This document shows, in pieces, positions 50,963-58,450 of a DNA stretch of 60,077 nucleotides (its first letter is position 1; every line of letters starts with the position of its first letter). This DNA comes from Thermoflexus hugenholtzii JAD2 (lineage in GTDB: Bacteria > Chloroflexota > Anaerolineae > J036 > Brachytrichaceae). The notes below the pieces were generated by a model. That model saw only the letters and a list, made by a program, of their open reading frames with translations. It did not search any database and had not been told where the DNA came from. The stretch covers positions 1 to 60,077 of the forward strand of contig CAMDWA010000006.1 of the NCBI GenBank assembly GCA_945877855.1. Reading direction: 5' to 3'. Made by a program: the position numbers and the translations under genes.

Positions 50963-52039
50963 ATGTCAAGATTATCAAATGTGTTGTTGACGATTGCCGC
51001 CACCTCGGCTGTAATGGTGGCGTGCGCGGCCCCAACCCCGCCGCCAACCCCAACGGCTGCCCCAAAGCCAGCGGCTCCGGCTGCGCCAGCGGCCACCGCT
51101 ACCCCCGTGTTGCCCCGTATCGAAGACGTAAAACGTGACGCAAGCAAGCCGCTTGGCTCACTCGAAAACCCAATTATTATGGCCTTGGCACCCTCTAGCA
51201 CCAGCCAAGAATTATTGGTTAGCGGTGAAGCCATTGCAAAAGAAATGAAAGACATTACCGGCTTGACGATTAAGACCATTGTGCCCACCAGTTACGCCGC
51301 TTTAATTGAGGCCATGGGCGCGGGGAATGCGCATATCGGCTGGCTTGCGCCGTTGCAATATGTATTAGCCAAACAAAAAGGCTATGCCGAAGTCACAATG
51401 GCGACTTTGCGTATTAATGCGAAAGACAAAACAGCACGCGATCATTATGGTATGCAGTTTTTGGCCAATAAAGACAGTGGTTTTAAGCCGTTTTTTGATG
51501 TTGCTAAAAACGAATCGACCACCAAAGACGCAAAAGAAGCATTGCAGCAATTTAATGGCAAGAGCGTATGTTTAACCGATCCGTTGTCGGCTTCGGGTTA
51601 TGTTTTCCCCAGTGGCGTATTAGCCAAAGCCGGTGTAAAACCCAGCAAGATTGTTGAAACCAAAGCCCACCCAACCACCGCACGTGCGCTTTATACCGGC
51701 GGGCAATGTGATTTTGGGGCAACTTTTATTGATGTGCGTGACGAAGATGCCAAGCTAAAAGCTGATTTGCCCGATATCACGAGCAAAGTAGTGGTCATTT
51801 GGCGCAGCGAAGAATTTATCCCCAATGACAATGTAAGTTTGGCTTCGGCAATGCCTAAAGACCTAAAAACAAAATTAACCGATGGCTTTAAGAAATTGAG
51901 CGAAAGCGAAAATGGCAAAAAGGCACTCAAGGTCGTTTATAGCATTGATGGCTTGAAGACGGTTGATGATACCTTTTATGATGAGTTGCGCTCGGTGCTC
52001 GAAGCCGGTGGAATTGATGTTTCTAAGTTAGTGAAGTAG
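50963..52039 (+). CDS. phnD: Phosphate/phosphonate ABC transporter substrate-binding lipoprotein
   Basis: 358 residues. Lipoprotein signal with lipobox VMVAC, then a Pro/Ala/Thr spacer (about 24-50) and a PhnD-like binding domain: PIIMALAPSSTSQELLVSGEAIAKEM, APLQYVLAKQKGYAEV, NGKSVCLTDPLSASGYVFPSG, GATFIDVRDEDAKLK. It captures phosphonate, phosphite or a related oxyanion outside the membrane. The ATG at 50963 follows AGGAG (50951-50955). First gene of a phnD-phnC-MNT-HEPN-phnE-phnE cluster. No C-P lyase gene is present. Confidence 0.9.
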   Translation: MSRLSNVLLTIAATSAVMVACAAPTPPPTPTAAPKPAAPAAPAATATPVLPRIEDVKRDASKPLGSLENPIIMALAPSSTSQELLVSGEAIAKEMKDITGLTIKTIVPTSYAALIEAMGAGNAHIGWLAPLQYVLAKQKGYAEVTMATLRINAKDKTARDHYGMQFLANKDSGFKPFFDVAKNESTTKDAKEALQQFNGKSVCLTDPLSASGYVFPSGVLAKAGVKPSKIVETKAHPTTARALYTGGQCDFGATFIDVRDEDAKLKADLPDITSKVVVIWRSEEFIPNDNVSLASAMPKDLKTKLTDGFKKLSESENGKKALKVVYSIDGLKTVDDTFYDELRSVLEAGGIDVSKLVK

Positions 52040-52120
52040 ACATAATTACGAATTACGAATTACAAATTACGAAATCTATGCTTCGTAATTTGTAATTCGT
52101 AATTCGTAATTCGTAATTTC
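52038..52120. repeat. Heptanucleotide repeat array (AATTACG type), inverted halves
   Basis: AATTACGAATTACGAATTAC, then the inverse TTCGTAATTTGTAATTCGTA (continuing). It fills the phnD-phnC gap and ends 5 nt before the phnC start, so it must fold in the operon mRNA and may tune expression of phnC relative to phnD. Confidence 0.9.
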
Positions 52121-52122
52121 CC

Positions 52123-52887
52123 ATGCTCACTGTCGAAAATCTTACCAAAACCTTCCCAAATGGCACACAGGCCTTGCGTGGCGTGAGCTTTAGTGTTCAG
52201 CCCGGCGAATTTTTGGTCGTGATTGGCTTGTCGGGGTCAGGCAAAAGCACCTTGCTGCGATGTATTAATCGGCTGATTGAGCCGACATCGGGCAAAGTTT
52301 TTTTTAATGGGCAAGATGTCACTGCCGCCAATAGTAACGACTTGCGCGGCATTCGGCGACAGATCGGCATGGTCTTTCAGCAATTTAATTTGGTGAAGCG
52401 CAGCAGCGTGATGACCAATGTATTGAGCGGGCGATTAGGTTATAACGGCGCATTCAGCACCACCTTGGGGTTGTGGAGCGCCCGCGACAAAGCAGCGGCG
52501 CTAAAGGCCCTGACCCGTGTCGGGTTGGCAAACAAGGCTGAGTCGCGGGCAGATGCATTGTCGGGTGGGCAACAACAACGGGTGGCGATTGCGCGGGCGC
52601 TGATGCAAGAGCCAAAATTGTTGATGGCAGATGAACCCGTTGCTAGCCTCGATCCGGTGTTATCGCACAGTATTTTGCAACATCTTGAACAATTAAATAA
52701 AGAAGACAATGTAACAGTGCTGTGCAGTTTGCATTTTCTCGATTTGGTGCATCGCTATGCGACCCGTGTGATTGCGCTTAAGGATGGGCTAAAGGTGTTT
52801 GAGGGGCTACCCAGTGAAATTAATCGTGCTAAATTTAAAGAAATTTATGGCGAAGATGCGCAAGATGTAAGCGCAACGCGGGTATAG
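52123..52887 (+). CDS. phnC: Phosphonate-type ABC transporter ATP-binding protein
   Basis: A 254-residue ATPase. Walker A is VVIGLSGSGKSTLLRCINRLIEP, the Q-loop is GMVFQQFNLVKRSSVMTNVLSGRLGY (diagnostic for PhnC), the signature is LSGGQQQRVAIARALMQEPKLLMADEPVASLDP, and the H-loop is CSLHFLDLVHRYATRVIALKDG. It energises the PhnD/PhnE system. A MNT-HEPN pair separates it from the permease genes. Confidence 0.94.
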   Translation: MLTVENLTKTFPNGTQALRGVSFSVQPGEFLVVIGLSGSGKSTLLRCINRLIEPTSGKVFFNGQDVTAANSNDLRGIRRQIGMVFQQFNLVKRSSVMTNVLSGRLGYNGAFSTTLGLWSARDKAAALKALTRVGLANKAESRADALSGGQQQRVAIARALMQEPKLLMADEPVASLDPVLSHSILQHLEQLNKEDNVTVLCSLHFLDLVHRYATRVIALKDGLKVFEGLPSEINRAKFKEIYGEDAQDVSATRV

Positions 52888-52914
52888 TCGATTTAAATCA
52901 ATTAAAATTTAAAT

Positions 52915-53295
52915 ATGGCGCAAAATATATTGGTTAATACAGTCTCATTCACCACAAAACTATTGTCGGAAATGACAAAATGTTTGGTTGACGAAATGTG
53001 CCCTGAACAAATAATTCTATTTGGTTCATATGCTTGGGGAACACCCAATGCAGATAGTGATGTCGATTTAATGGTTATTGTGCAAGAAGACCATTTAACC
53101 CCTATTCAGCGCGTCATGCAAGCGCGAACTTGTTTGGCTCAATTTCCAATTCCCAAAGACATTTTGGTGAAAAAAAAATCGGAGTTTGAATTTTTCTTAT
53201 CAGTCCCCTCATCATTAGAAAGCCTTATTGCTGCTAAAGGCAAGGTGTTATATGAACGAAGCGCAACGGTTATTAATCCAGAGTTGGCTTATTAA
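52915..53295 (+). CDS. MNT-type nucleotidyltransferase (MntA-like antitoxin candidate)
   Basis: A 126-residue minimal nucleotidyltransferase. GSYAWGTPNADSDVD (G37-S38, ten residues, D49-x-D51) is the GSX10DXD motif seen in MntA, and a third acidic residue is present in IPKDILV. It could AMPylate or otherwise modify the partner HEPN protein, neutralising it, as in known HepT-MntA pairs. It overlaps the HEPN gene by 44 nt, and an AT-rich stretch with an ATTTAAAT pair precedes it. It reads as AT-richer than the flanking transporter genes, suggesting insertion into the operon. Confidence 0.8.
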   Translation: MAQNILVNTVSFTTKLLSEMTKCLVDEMCPEQIILFGSYAWGTPNADSDVDLMVIVQEDHLTPIQRVMQARTCLAQFPIPKDILVKKKSEFEFFLSVPSSLESLIAAKGKVLYERSATVINPELAY

Positions 53296-53668
53296 GTCAC
53301 AACATGACTTAAGCGCTACCCATCAATTGATTTTGGCAAGCACACCTTTATTAGACATAGCAATTTATCATTGCCAACAATCTGCTGAAAAAGCTATAAA
53401 AGCGTTTTTGACATATCATAATTTTGTTTTTCAGCGAACCCATGATATTGAATCTTTAATTTACGCAGCCTCAGCTTTTGATGTGCAATTTTCTGCATGG
53501 GCTTATGTAGGGAGAATGTTAACGCCATATGCCACCTCGTATCGTTATCCTGCTGATCCCTTTAATATGTCACCAACCCAATTGGAGTTTGACCAAGCAC
53601 TTGATGCGGCTCAAAAGTTTTACGATTTTGTGTTAACTGTTTTGCCTTCTTCAACACACCCACTTTAA
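53252..53668 (+). CDS. HEPN-domain protein (toxin candidate of the MNT-HEPN pair)
   Basis: A 138-residue all-helical HEPN protein (PF05168-like). Features: SWLIKSQHDLSATHQLIL, IAIYHCQQSAEKAIKAFLTYHNFVF, RTHDIESLI and the late SYRYPADPFN (family ARYP box). The typical RX4-6H RNase motif is not visible; the conserved His is in RTHD. The ATG at 53252 is chosen because AAGGTG lies 6-10 nt before it; an earlier in-frame TTG would add 8 residues. It ends 4 nt before the first permease start, so the pair is welded into the transporter operon. Confidence 0.8.
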   Translation: MNEAQRLLIQSWLIKSQHDLSATHQLILASTPLLDIAIYHCQQSAEKAIKAFLTYHNFVFQRTHDIESLIYAASAFDVQFSAWAYVGRMLTPYATSYRYPADPFNMSPTQLEFDQALDAAQKFYDFVLTVLPSSTHPL

Positions 53669-53672
53669 AACC

Positions 53673-54650
53673 GTGAGTCTAATTGCCTCTCTTTTTATCC
53701 CCGGCCTCGGCCAAGCCCTGCGCGGCAATTTTGACCGCGGCGCAGCAATTTTTTGTGCGGTGGCCTCTGCGCTCATGTTTACACTATGGTATGGTCAGCC
53801 AATCTGGTTTATTTTTCCAGCCATGATTTGGTTATGGAATGTGTGGGATGTTAAAGCGAGGGCACCAGCGTGGATGCCATTTACGGCATGGATGGTAATG
53901 GCTTTGGAGATTGGCGTGGCCGTGACCGAATTTGATTTGCTCAGTTTGTGGCAAAACGCCGAGCGTGGCGCGGTGATTTTACGGCCTATGTTGCGGCCCG
54001 ATTTTTTTGAGCCAGATTCGTGGAATTTGTCTTTTAATGGCGGTTATATTCTCGAAGGGATTCAGCAAACCTTGGGGATGGCGCTGCTCGCGACGACTTT
54101 GGGTGCAATATTTGCCGTGCCTTTTGGTTTTGTGGCGGCACGCAATTTAATGGGCGCGAATGTGGTGACACGCCTGATTTATTTTGTAGCACGTGCCATT
54201 TTAAATATTGCCCGCAGTATCGAATCATTAATCTTAGCCATTATTTTTGTAAAAGTGGTTGGGTTGGGCACGTTTGCTGGGTTTATCGCGCTCACCATTC
54301 ATACTACCGCCGCGCTTGGCAAATTGTTTAGTGAAATTATCGAATCGATTGACCCGGGGCCAATTGAGGCCATTCGCAGCACCGGGGCCACCTGGCTACA
54401 AACAGTGCGCTATGCCGTCATTCCCCAAATTGTGCCGCAATTTACGGCGCTCACGATTTATCGTTGGGATATTAATGTGCGCACCAGCACCATTATTGGT
54501 TTGGTGGGTGGCGGTGGCATTGGTTTCTTTTTAAATCAATGGATACGTAATGGCGATTACCGCGCCGTCAGTGCGTCGTTTATTGCGATTGCGGTTATTG
54601 TGGTGTTGATGGATTTTTTGAGTGCGCGTTTGCGGAAAAACTATGAATGA
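53673..54650 (+). CDS. phnE: Phosphonate-type ABC permease 1 with TM2-like N-terminal region
   Basis: A 325-residue permease. The N-terminal SLFIPGLGQALRGNFDRGAAIF and the next two helices (to about residue 80) resemble a TM2/DUF5683-like membrane module, not normally part of PhnE. The PhnE core follows: GILEGIQQTLGMALLATTLG-like helices, FVAARNLMG, and the EAA loop IEAIRSTGATWLQTVRYAVIPQIVPQF, then GGGGIGFFLNQ. It starts with GTG. It should pair with the second permease and PhnC. Confidence 0.88.
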   Translation: MSLIASLFIPGLGQALRGNFDRGAAIFCAVASALMFTLWYGQPIWFIFPAMIWLWNVWDVKARAPAWMPFTAWMVMALEIGVAVTEFDLLSLWQNAERGAVILRPMLRPDFFEPDSWNLSFNGGYILEGIQQTLGMALLATTLGAIFAVPFGFVAARNLMGANVVTRLIYFVARAILNIARSIESLILAIIFVKVVGLGTFAGFIALTIHTTAALGKLFSEIIESIDPGPIEAIRSTGATWLQTVRYAVIPQIVPQFTALTIYRWDINVRTSTIIGLVGGGGIGFFLNQWIRNGDYRAVSASFIAIAVIVVLMDFLSARLRKNYE

Positions 54651-54689
54651 TTGACGAAACTACTCGTCTTTCATCGTTTATCATTTCTT

Positions 54690-55811
54690 ATGAAGTTACT
54701 TCGTTGGCTGTTTTTCGGCATTATTGTGATCTTCGCGTATAACTACGCGATTAAGGTCACAGACCCAGATCCGGTGCGCCTATTTACATCGCTGCCCAAA
54801 GCCGCCGATGTGGTGGGGCAATTGCTGACGCCCGATGTCTTTTTGCGTTCATCAACTACTTACACCTTGAGCACGGCTTTTCCAATTCCCTGTGGTAGCG
54901 TGCCGGCCTCAGCCCCATCAACCGAAAGCCGCCGTATTTATGCCGAACCTCAATGCGCGGCGGTGGGTGAACCGCTTGTGTTGATTGGGCAAAATTTGGG
55001 TGGCGATGCCGAAATTGCAGTGCGTTGGGGGTTGCCCAATGGCAATCGCTTGCCACTACAAGTGTTACGCGCCGATGCGAATGGCAATTTTCGCTATGAA
55101 ACAACCGCCCGCCCTATTATGGCGGCGCGTGATGGTCAAGCCGCAACCTTGGATGCAGTGGTGAGTGTGCCAACCAATGCGTGGACGATATCGTCAACCG
55201 TGCGCGAAGTCGTTAATCAACTGTTTGTCACCATTTTTATTGCGTTACTGGCAACGGTAATTGCCTCGGTGGTGGCGGCTCCGCTCAGCTTTTTAGCGGC
55301 CCGCAATCTTGCACAAGGGCGGGTTGGGTTGGTGATTTACACACTGACCCGCAGTGTGTTTAATATTACGCGGGCGTTTGAGCCATTGGTATTGGCAACG
55401 GTCTTTGCGCTGATTGTGGGGTTTGGTAAGCCATTTGCCGGGGTGTTGGGCATTATTATTGGCACGATTGCATCATTGGGCAAAATGTTTTCAGAGGCGG
55501 TCGAAGATATTGATATGGGGACGGTAGAGGCGATTACAGCGACAGGTGCAACACGCACCCAAGTGGTCAGCCAAGCCGTTGTGCCGCAAATTATCCCGAA
55601 TTGGTTGGCTTACATGCTTTATCACTGGGATATCAATGTGCGCATTAGCACGATTATCGGCTTTGTCGGTGCGGGTGGTATTGGCGAATTTTTGCAAAAG
55701 CAAATTGATACATTATCATATCGGCAAGCTGGCACAGCACTTTTGGTTATTGTCATTACCGTATGGATACTTGATTTTCTCAGCACGCAGGTGCGAAAGA
55801 AGCTTATTTAG
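54690..55811 (+). CDS. phnE: Phosphonate-type ABC permease 2 with inserted extracellular domain
   Basis: A 373-residue permease (ATG at 54690; a TTG 39 nt upstream directly follows the previous stop). After the first helix, about 115 residues (roughly 60-175, containing CGSVPASAPSTESRRI and GEPLVLIGQNLGGDAEIAVRWG) form a probable extracellular Ig/IPT-like beta domain with two Cys. The PhnE core then runs from VREVVNQLFVTIFIALLATVIASVVAAPL, with the EAA loop VEAITATGATRTQVVSQAVVPQIIPNW and GAGGIGEFLQ. Standard PhnE is about 260-290 residues. Confidence 0.88.
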   Translation: MKLLRWLFFGIIVIFAYNYAIKVTDPDPVRLFTSLPKAADVVGQLLTPDVFLRSSTTYTLSTAFPIPCGSVPASAPSTESRRIYAEPQCAAVGEPLVLIGQNLGGDAEIAVRWGLPNGNRLPLQVLRADANGNFRYETTARPIMAARDGQAATLDAVVSVPTNAWTISSTVREVVNQLFVTIFIALLATVIASVVAAPLSFLAARNLAQGRVGLVIYTLTRSVFNITRAFEPLVLATVFALIVGFGKPFAGVLGIIIGTIASLGKMFSEAVEDIDMGTVEAITATGATRTQVVSQAVVPQIIPNWLAYMLYHWDINVRISTIIGFVGAGGIGEFLQKQIDTLSYRQAGTALLVIVITVWILDFLSTQVRKKLI

Positions 55812-55813
55812 AG

Positions 55814-55926
55814 AGCGAAGAACCAAGAGCCAAGAATTAAGAATGCGGATTTAGCGATATGTAATTCCTAACTTCTTAACTCTTAACTCTTTGCTCTTAA
55901 TTCTTAGTTCTTGATTCTTGATTCTT
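55814..55926. repeat. Heptanucleotide repeat array (AATTCTT/ACTCTTA type), inverted halves
   Basis: AAGAACCAAGAGCCAAGAAT, a short spacer, then the inverse (TTAACTCTTAACTCTTTGCT, TTCTTGATTCTTGATTCT). It fills the gap between phnE and the ABC-2 permease and abuts that gene's ATG. Confidence 0.9.
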
Positions 55927-56721
55927 ATGTTAACAACTTACAAACGCTTTTGGCAATATAACTGGGCTGAACAATTGCAATATCGCGCAAATACCTTGAT
56001 GTATTTGTTATATTGGCTCGTGTCGCCCATTGTTTATATGGCGGTCTGGGCGGCGGTTTCAAAAACCAACGGCAGTGTGGGCGGCTTTAGCGCCAACGAT
56101 TTTCTTAGCTATTACATGATAGCGCTTGTGGTTAATATTATGTGCAGCAGTATTGTGGTGCATATTCTTGGCCCTAAAATCGAAGATGGCACCGTTGCGG
56201 CATGGCTATTGCAGCCCGTTCACCCTGTTTTAACGTATACGTTAATGAATAATATTGCCTTTAAAACGTTACAAATTATTGCTGTAATTCCCATTTGGGC
56301 GGTTTTATATGCGCTTTATCAACCTGTAATGCATTTAGATTTTGTGAATGTTTTGGCGGGGGCGCTTGCAATTGTGCTGGGGTTTATCATACTGTTTTTG
56401 CATGGCTGCGTTATCGCATTTTTGGCCTTTTGGACCACCCGTATTTGGGCGTTGTTTAATATTTATATCGCTGTTTATTCGCTTACCTCAGGTGAGTTTG
56501 TGCCGTTAGAATTGTTGCCAGCGACATTACAACGTATCGCATGGGTATTGCCCTATCAACTTACCCTTTATTTTCCTACCCAACTTATTTTGGGCAAAAT
56601 TTCATTGCAAGCAGCCTTGCCACAATTTGCCCTACAAATTGGCTGGATTATTTTCTTTGCGTTTTTGTTTCGTTGGATGTGGCACAAGGGATTGCGGCAT
56701 TATTCGTCGGTTGGGGCTTGA
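55927..56721 (+). CDS. ABC-2 family permease (DUF990-like)
   Basis: A 264-residue exporter permease with six hydrophobic helices. YKRFWQYNWAEQLQYRANTLMYLLYWLV, PKIEDGTVAAWLLQPVHPVLTYTL and SGEFVPLELLPATLQRIAWVLPYQLTLYFPTQLILG match the ABC-2 type family often annotated DUF990. Such proteins occur in pairs with a separate ATPase; neither the partner permease nor the ATPase is here. The ATG at 55927 is chosen; the earlier TTG lies in the repeat array. A type A palindrome follows 17 nt after the stop. Confidence 0.83.
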   Translation: MLTTYKRFWQYNWAEQLQYRANTLMYLLYWLVSPIVYMAVWAAVSKTNGSVGGFSANDFLSYYMIALVVNIMCSSIVVHILGPKIEDGTVAAWLLQPVHPVLTYTLMNNIAFKTLQIIAVIPIWAVLYALYQPVMHLDFVNVLAGALAIVLGFIILFLHGCVIAFLAFWTTRIWALFNIYIAVYSLTSGEFVPLELLPATLQRIAWVLPYQLTLYFPTQLILGKISLQAALPQFALQIGWIIFFAFLFRWMWHKGLRHYSSVGA

Positions 56722-56738
56722 TCGGCGTAAAAGGTTTC

Positions 56739-56820
56739 GCCGATTTCACTATCTTTCCCCCAAGCATAGCTTGGGGGAAAGATAGTGAAATCGGCCCTTC
56801 ATATTTTAGAAATTTGCGCT
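56739..56820. repeat. Palindromic element, type A copy 3 (best preserved)
   Basis: A 27-bp perfect inverted repeat (56739-56795; outer GCCGATTTCACTATC, inner TTTCCCCCAAGC, loop ATA), followed by CCTTCATATTTTAG and AAATTTGCGCT. It lies between convergent ABC-2 and deoxynucleoside kinase genes and could end both transcripts. Confidence 0.92.
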
Positions 56821-57436
56821 AAGCACCAATCTTGTTTTGCAAAAATTGTACCAGTGCTTCAAAATCTGTCGAATTTTCGAGGAAATCGACATTATCAATT
56901 TCGATCGTGTGAACAGGGCTTAGGGTAAATTGGGCTGCCCAGCGGTCATAGGCATTGTTGAGCGACATAAGATAGTCGATAGACAACGCCCGTTCATAAT
57001 CACGCCCACGTTGGGCAATGCGTTTGAGCAACATCGGGATAGATGATTTAAGGTAAATGACCATCGTCGGCGGGGTGAGCAATTCACATAAACCGCGATA
57101 AAATGTCTCATACACAGCCCAATCACGCGGGCTAATGGTGCCGCGTGATTGCAGATTGTGCGCGAAAATTTCGGCATCTTCGTAAATGCTTCTGTCCATC
57201 AGTGCCGAGCCGGGGTGTTGCATCAAGGCTTTATGCTGTTGCAAACGCCGCCCCAAAAAGAACATTTGCGAATGAAATGCCCAACGCGTCATATCGGCAA
57301 AAAAATCACCGATATAGGGGTTTTCATCTACAGATTCATAAAATGGTCGCCAACCCAGCCGCTTAGCCAACAGCCCCGTAAGTGTGCTTTTGCCCACGCC
57401 CATATTGCCTGCAATGACGATAAAATTTTTGCTCAT
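56819..57436 (-). CDS. Deoxynucleoside kinase
   Basis: A 205-residue kinase of the dGK/dCK/dAK family. P-loop IAGNMGVGKSTLTGLLAKRLG, FYESVDENPYI, and SALMDRSIYEDAEIFA (catalytic DRS motif) are diagnostic, with the lid region RIAQRGRDYER. It phosphorylates salvaged deoxynucleosides to dNMPs. It overlaps the upstream arginase-family gene by 4 nt (ATGA), so the two are translationally coupled. The last codons sit at the edge of the type A repeat (TTGCGCTAA). Confidence 0.9.
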   Translation of the reverse strand: MSKNFIVIAGNMGVGKSTLTGLLAKRLGWRPFYESVDENPYIGDFFADMTRWAFHSQMFFLGRRLQQHKALMQHPGSALMDRSIYEDAEIFAHNLQSRGTISPRDWAVYETFYRGLCELLTPPTMVIYLKSSIPMLLKRIAQRGRDYERALSIDYLMSLNNAYDRWAAQFTLSPVHTIEIDNVDFLENSTDFEALVQFLQNKIGA

Positions 57437-58329
57437 TTTGATTGATGTTTGCTGCTACGCGCAATCACGCCCATAAACTCCATAATCACTTTAATCGCGG
57501 CAAATACGGTGCTTTCAGATGGGTCAAGCGGTGGCGCGACTTCAACCACATCTAACCCCACCAAAGGCAAGCCTTCGAGCGACTTGAGCAAATGCAATAC
57601 TTGGCGCATGGTCATGCCGCCCGGCTCAGGCGTGCCAGTACCCGGCGCGGCGGCGGGGTCAAGGCAGTCAATATCAAGCGAAATATGCACCGCATCGCAT
57701 TTGCTAAGATGCCGCCATACTTTATGTGCAATTTTTTCAATACCAATATCGGCGATCATGGGCATGGGGTAAACATTCAATTTGCCATTTTCGATCAAAT
57801 CCATTTCTTGCATTTCCCACGAGCGCACCGCAACCAAACAAATATCTTTTTGCTGAATACCATAATCTAGCCCACGCCGCAGCACCGTAGCATGAGACAA
57901 GCGCGAGCCATTAAATTCATCACATAAATCGGGGTGAGCATCGACCCACAAGATGCCTAGGCGTTTGTTGGCATAACGTTGGCGTTGGGCTTTAAGAATG
58001 GGAATGGCGATAGAGTGATCACCGCCTAAAATGATCGGGATATTCGGCAATTTTGCAATCACCTCAGCAATCGCGTCATAGTCGGTTGCGGGGTCGTTGA
58101 TTGGAAAATCGCTTAAGTCACACACACTTAAATCGGTTAGACAAGTCCGGTCTTCGGTAAAAGGGCTTATCTGATGTGTCCAGCGGCGAATGTGAGCTGG
58201 GGCTTGGGCGGCTCCTTTGCGTGCACTTGCCAAGCCATCAAAGGGAATTCCCATCACAGTAAAAGTGGTATCTTTAGGCTGGCTATTGGGCACATGCAAA
58301 TCGGCCCATAATTTATGCGTGTCTGACAT
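57433..58329 (-). CDS. Arginase/agmatinase-family ureohydrolase
   Basis: A 298-residue Mn-dependent ureohydrolase. All metal motifs are visible: IILGGDHSIAIP, LWVDAHPDLCDE and VHISLDIDCLDPAAAPGTGTPEPGG. These hydrolyse arginine, agmatine, guanidinobutyrate or formiminoglutamate; the DLCDEF variant after DAHPD does not settle which. It has no signal peptide. It overlaps the deoxynucleoside kinase gene by 4 nt. The divergent M23-like gene shares the 108-nt upstream region. Confidence 0.9.
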   Translation of the reverse strand: MSDTHKLWADLHVPNSQPKDTTFTVMGIPFDGLASARKGAAQAPAHIRRWTHQISPFTEDRTCLTDLSVCDLSDFPINDPATDYDAIAEVIAKLPNIPIILGGDHSIAIPILKAQRQRYANKRLGILWVDAHPDLCDEFNGSRLSHATVLRRGLDYGIQQKDICLVAVRSWEMQEMDLIENGKLNVYPMPMIADIGIEKIAHKVWRHLSKCDAVHISLDIDCLDPAAAPGTGTPEPGGMTMRQVLHLLKSLEGLPLVGLDVVEVAPPLDPSESTVFAAIKVIMEFMGVIARSSKHQSK

Positions 58330-58384
58330 ACTAAACTCTTAATTTAAAACACGAAATCATGCATTATGTAAAAATGATACAAAG

Positions 58385-58450
58385 TCATTCGAATGAATGA
58401 CGCGCGTCATTTTTGAATCCGGTACAATCTAAATTCATGACGCGCGTCAT
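58385..58450. promoter_or_regulatory. Cluster of palindromes and -10 box at the M23-like gene start
   Basis: TCATTCGAATGA (58385-58396), AATGACGCGCGTCATT (58396-58411) and ATGACGCGCGTCAT (58437-58450) are perfect palindromes. The last two share a 14-bp core, are about 40 bp apart centre to centre, and flank the -10 box TACAAT (58423-58428). The third overlaps the ATG. This layout fits a repressor binding two helical-phase sites across the promoter. Confidence 0.6.
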
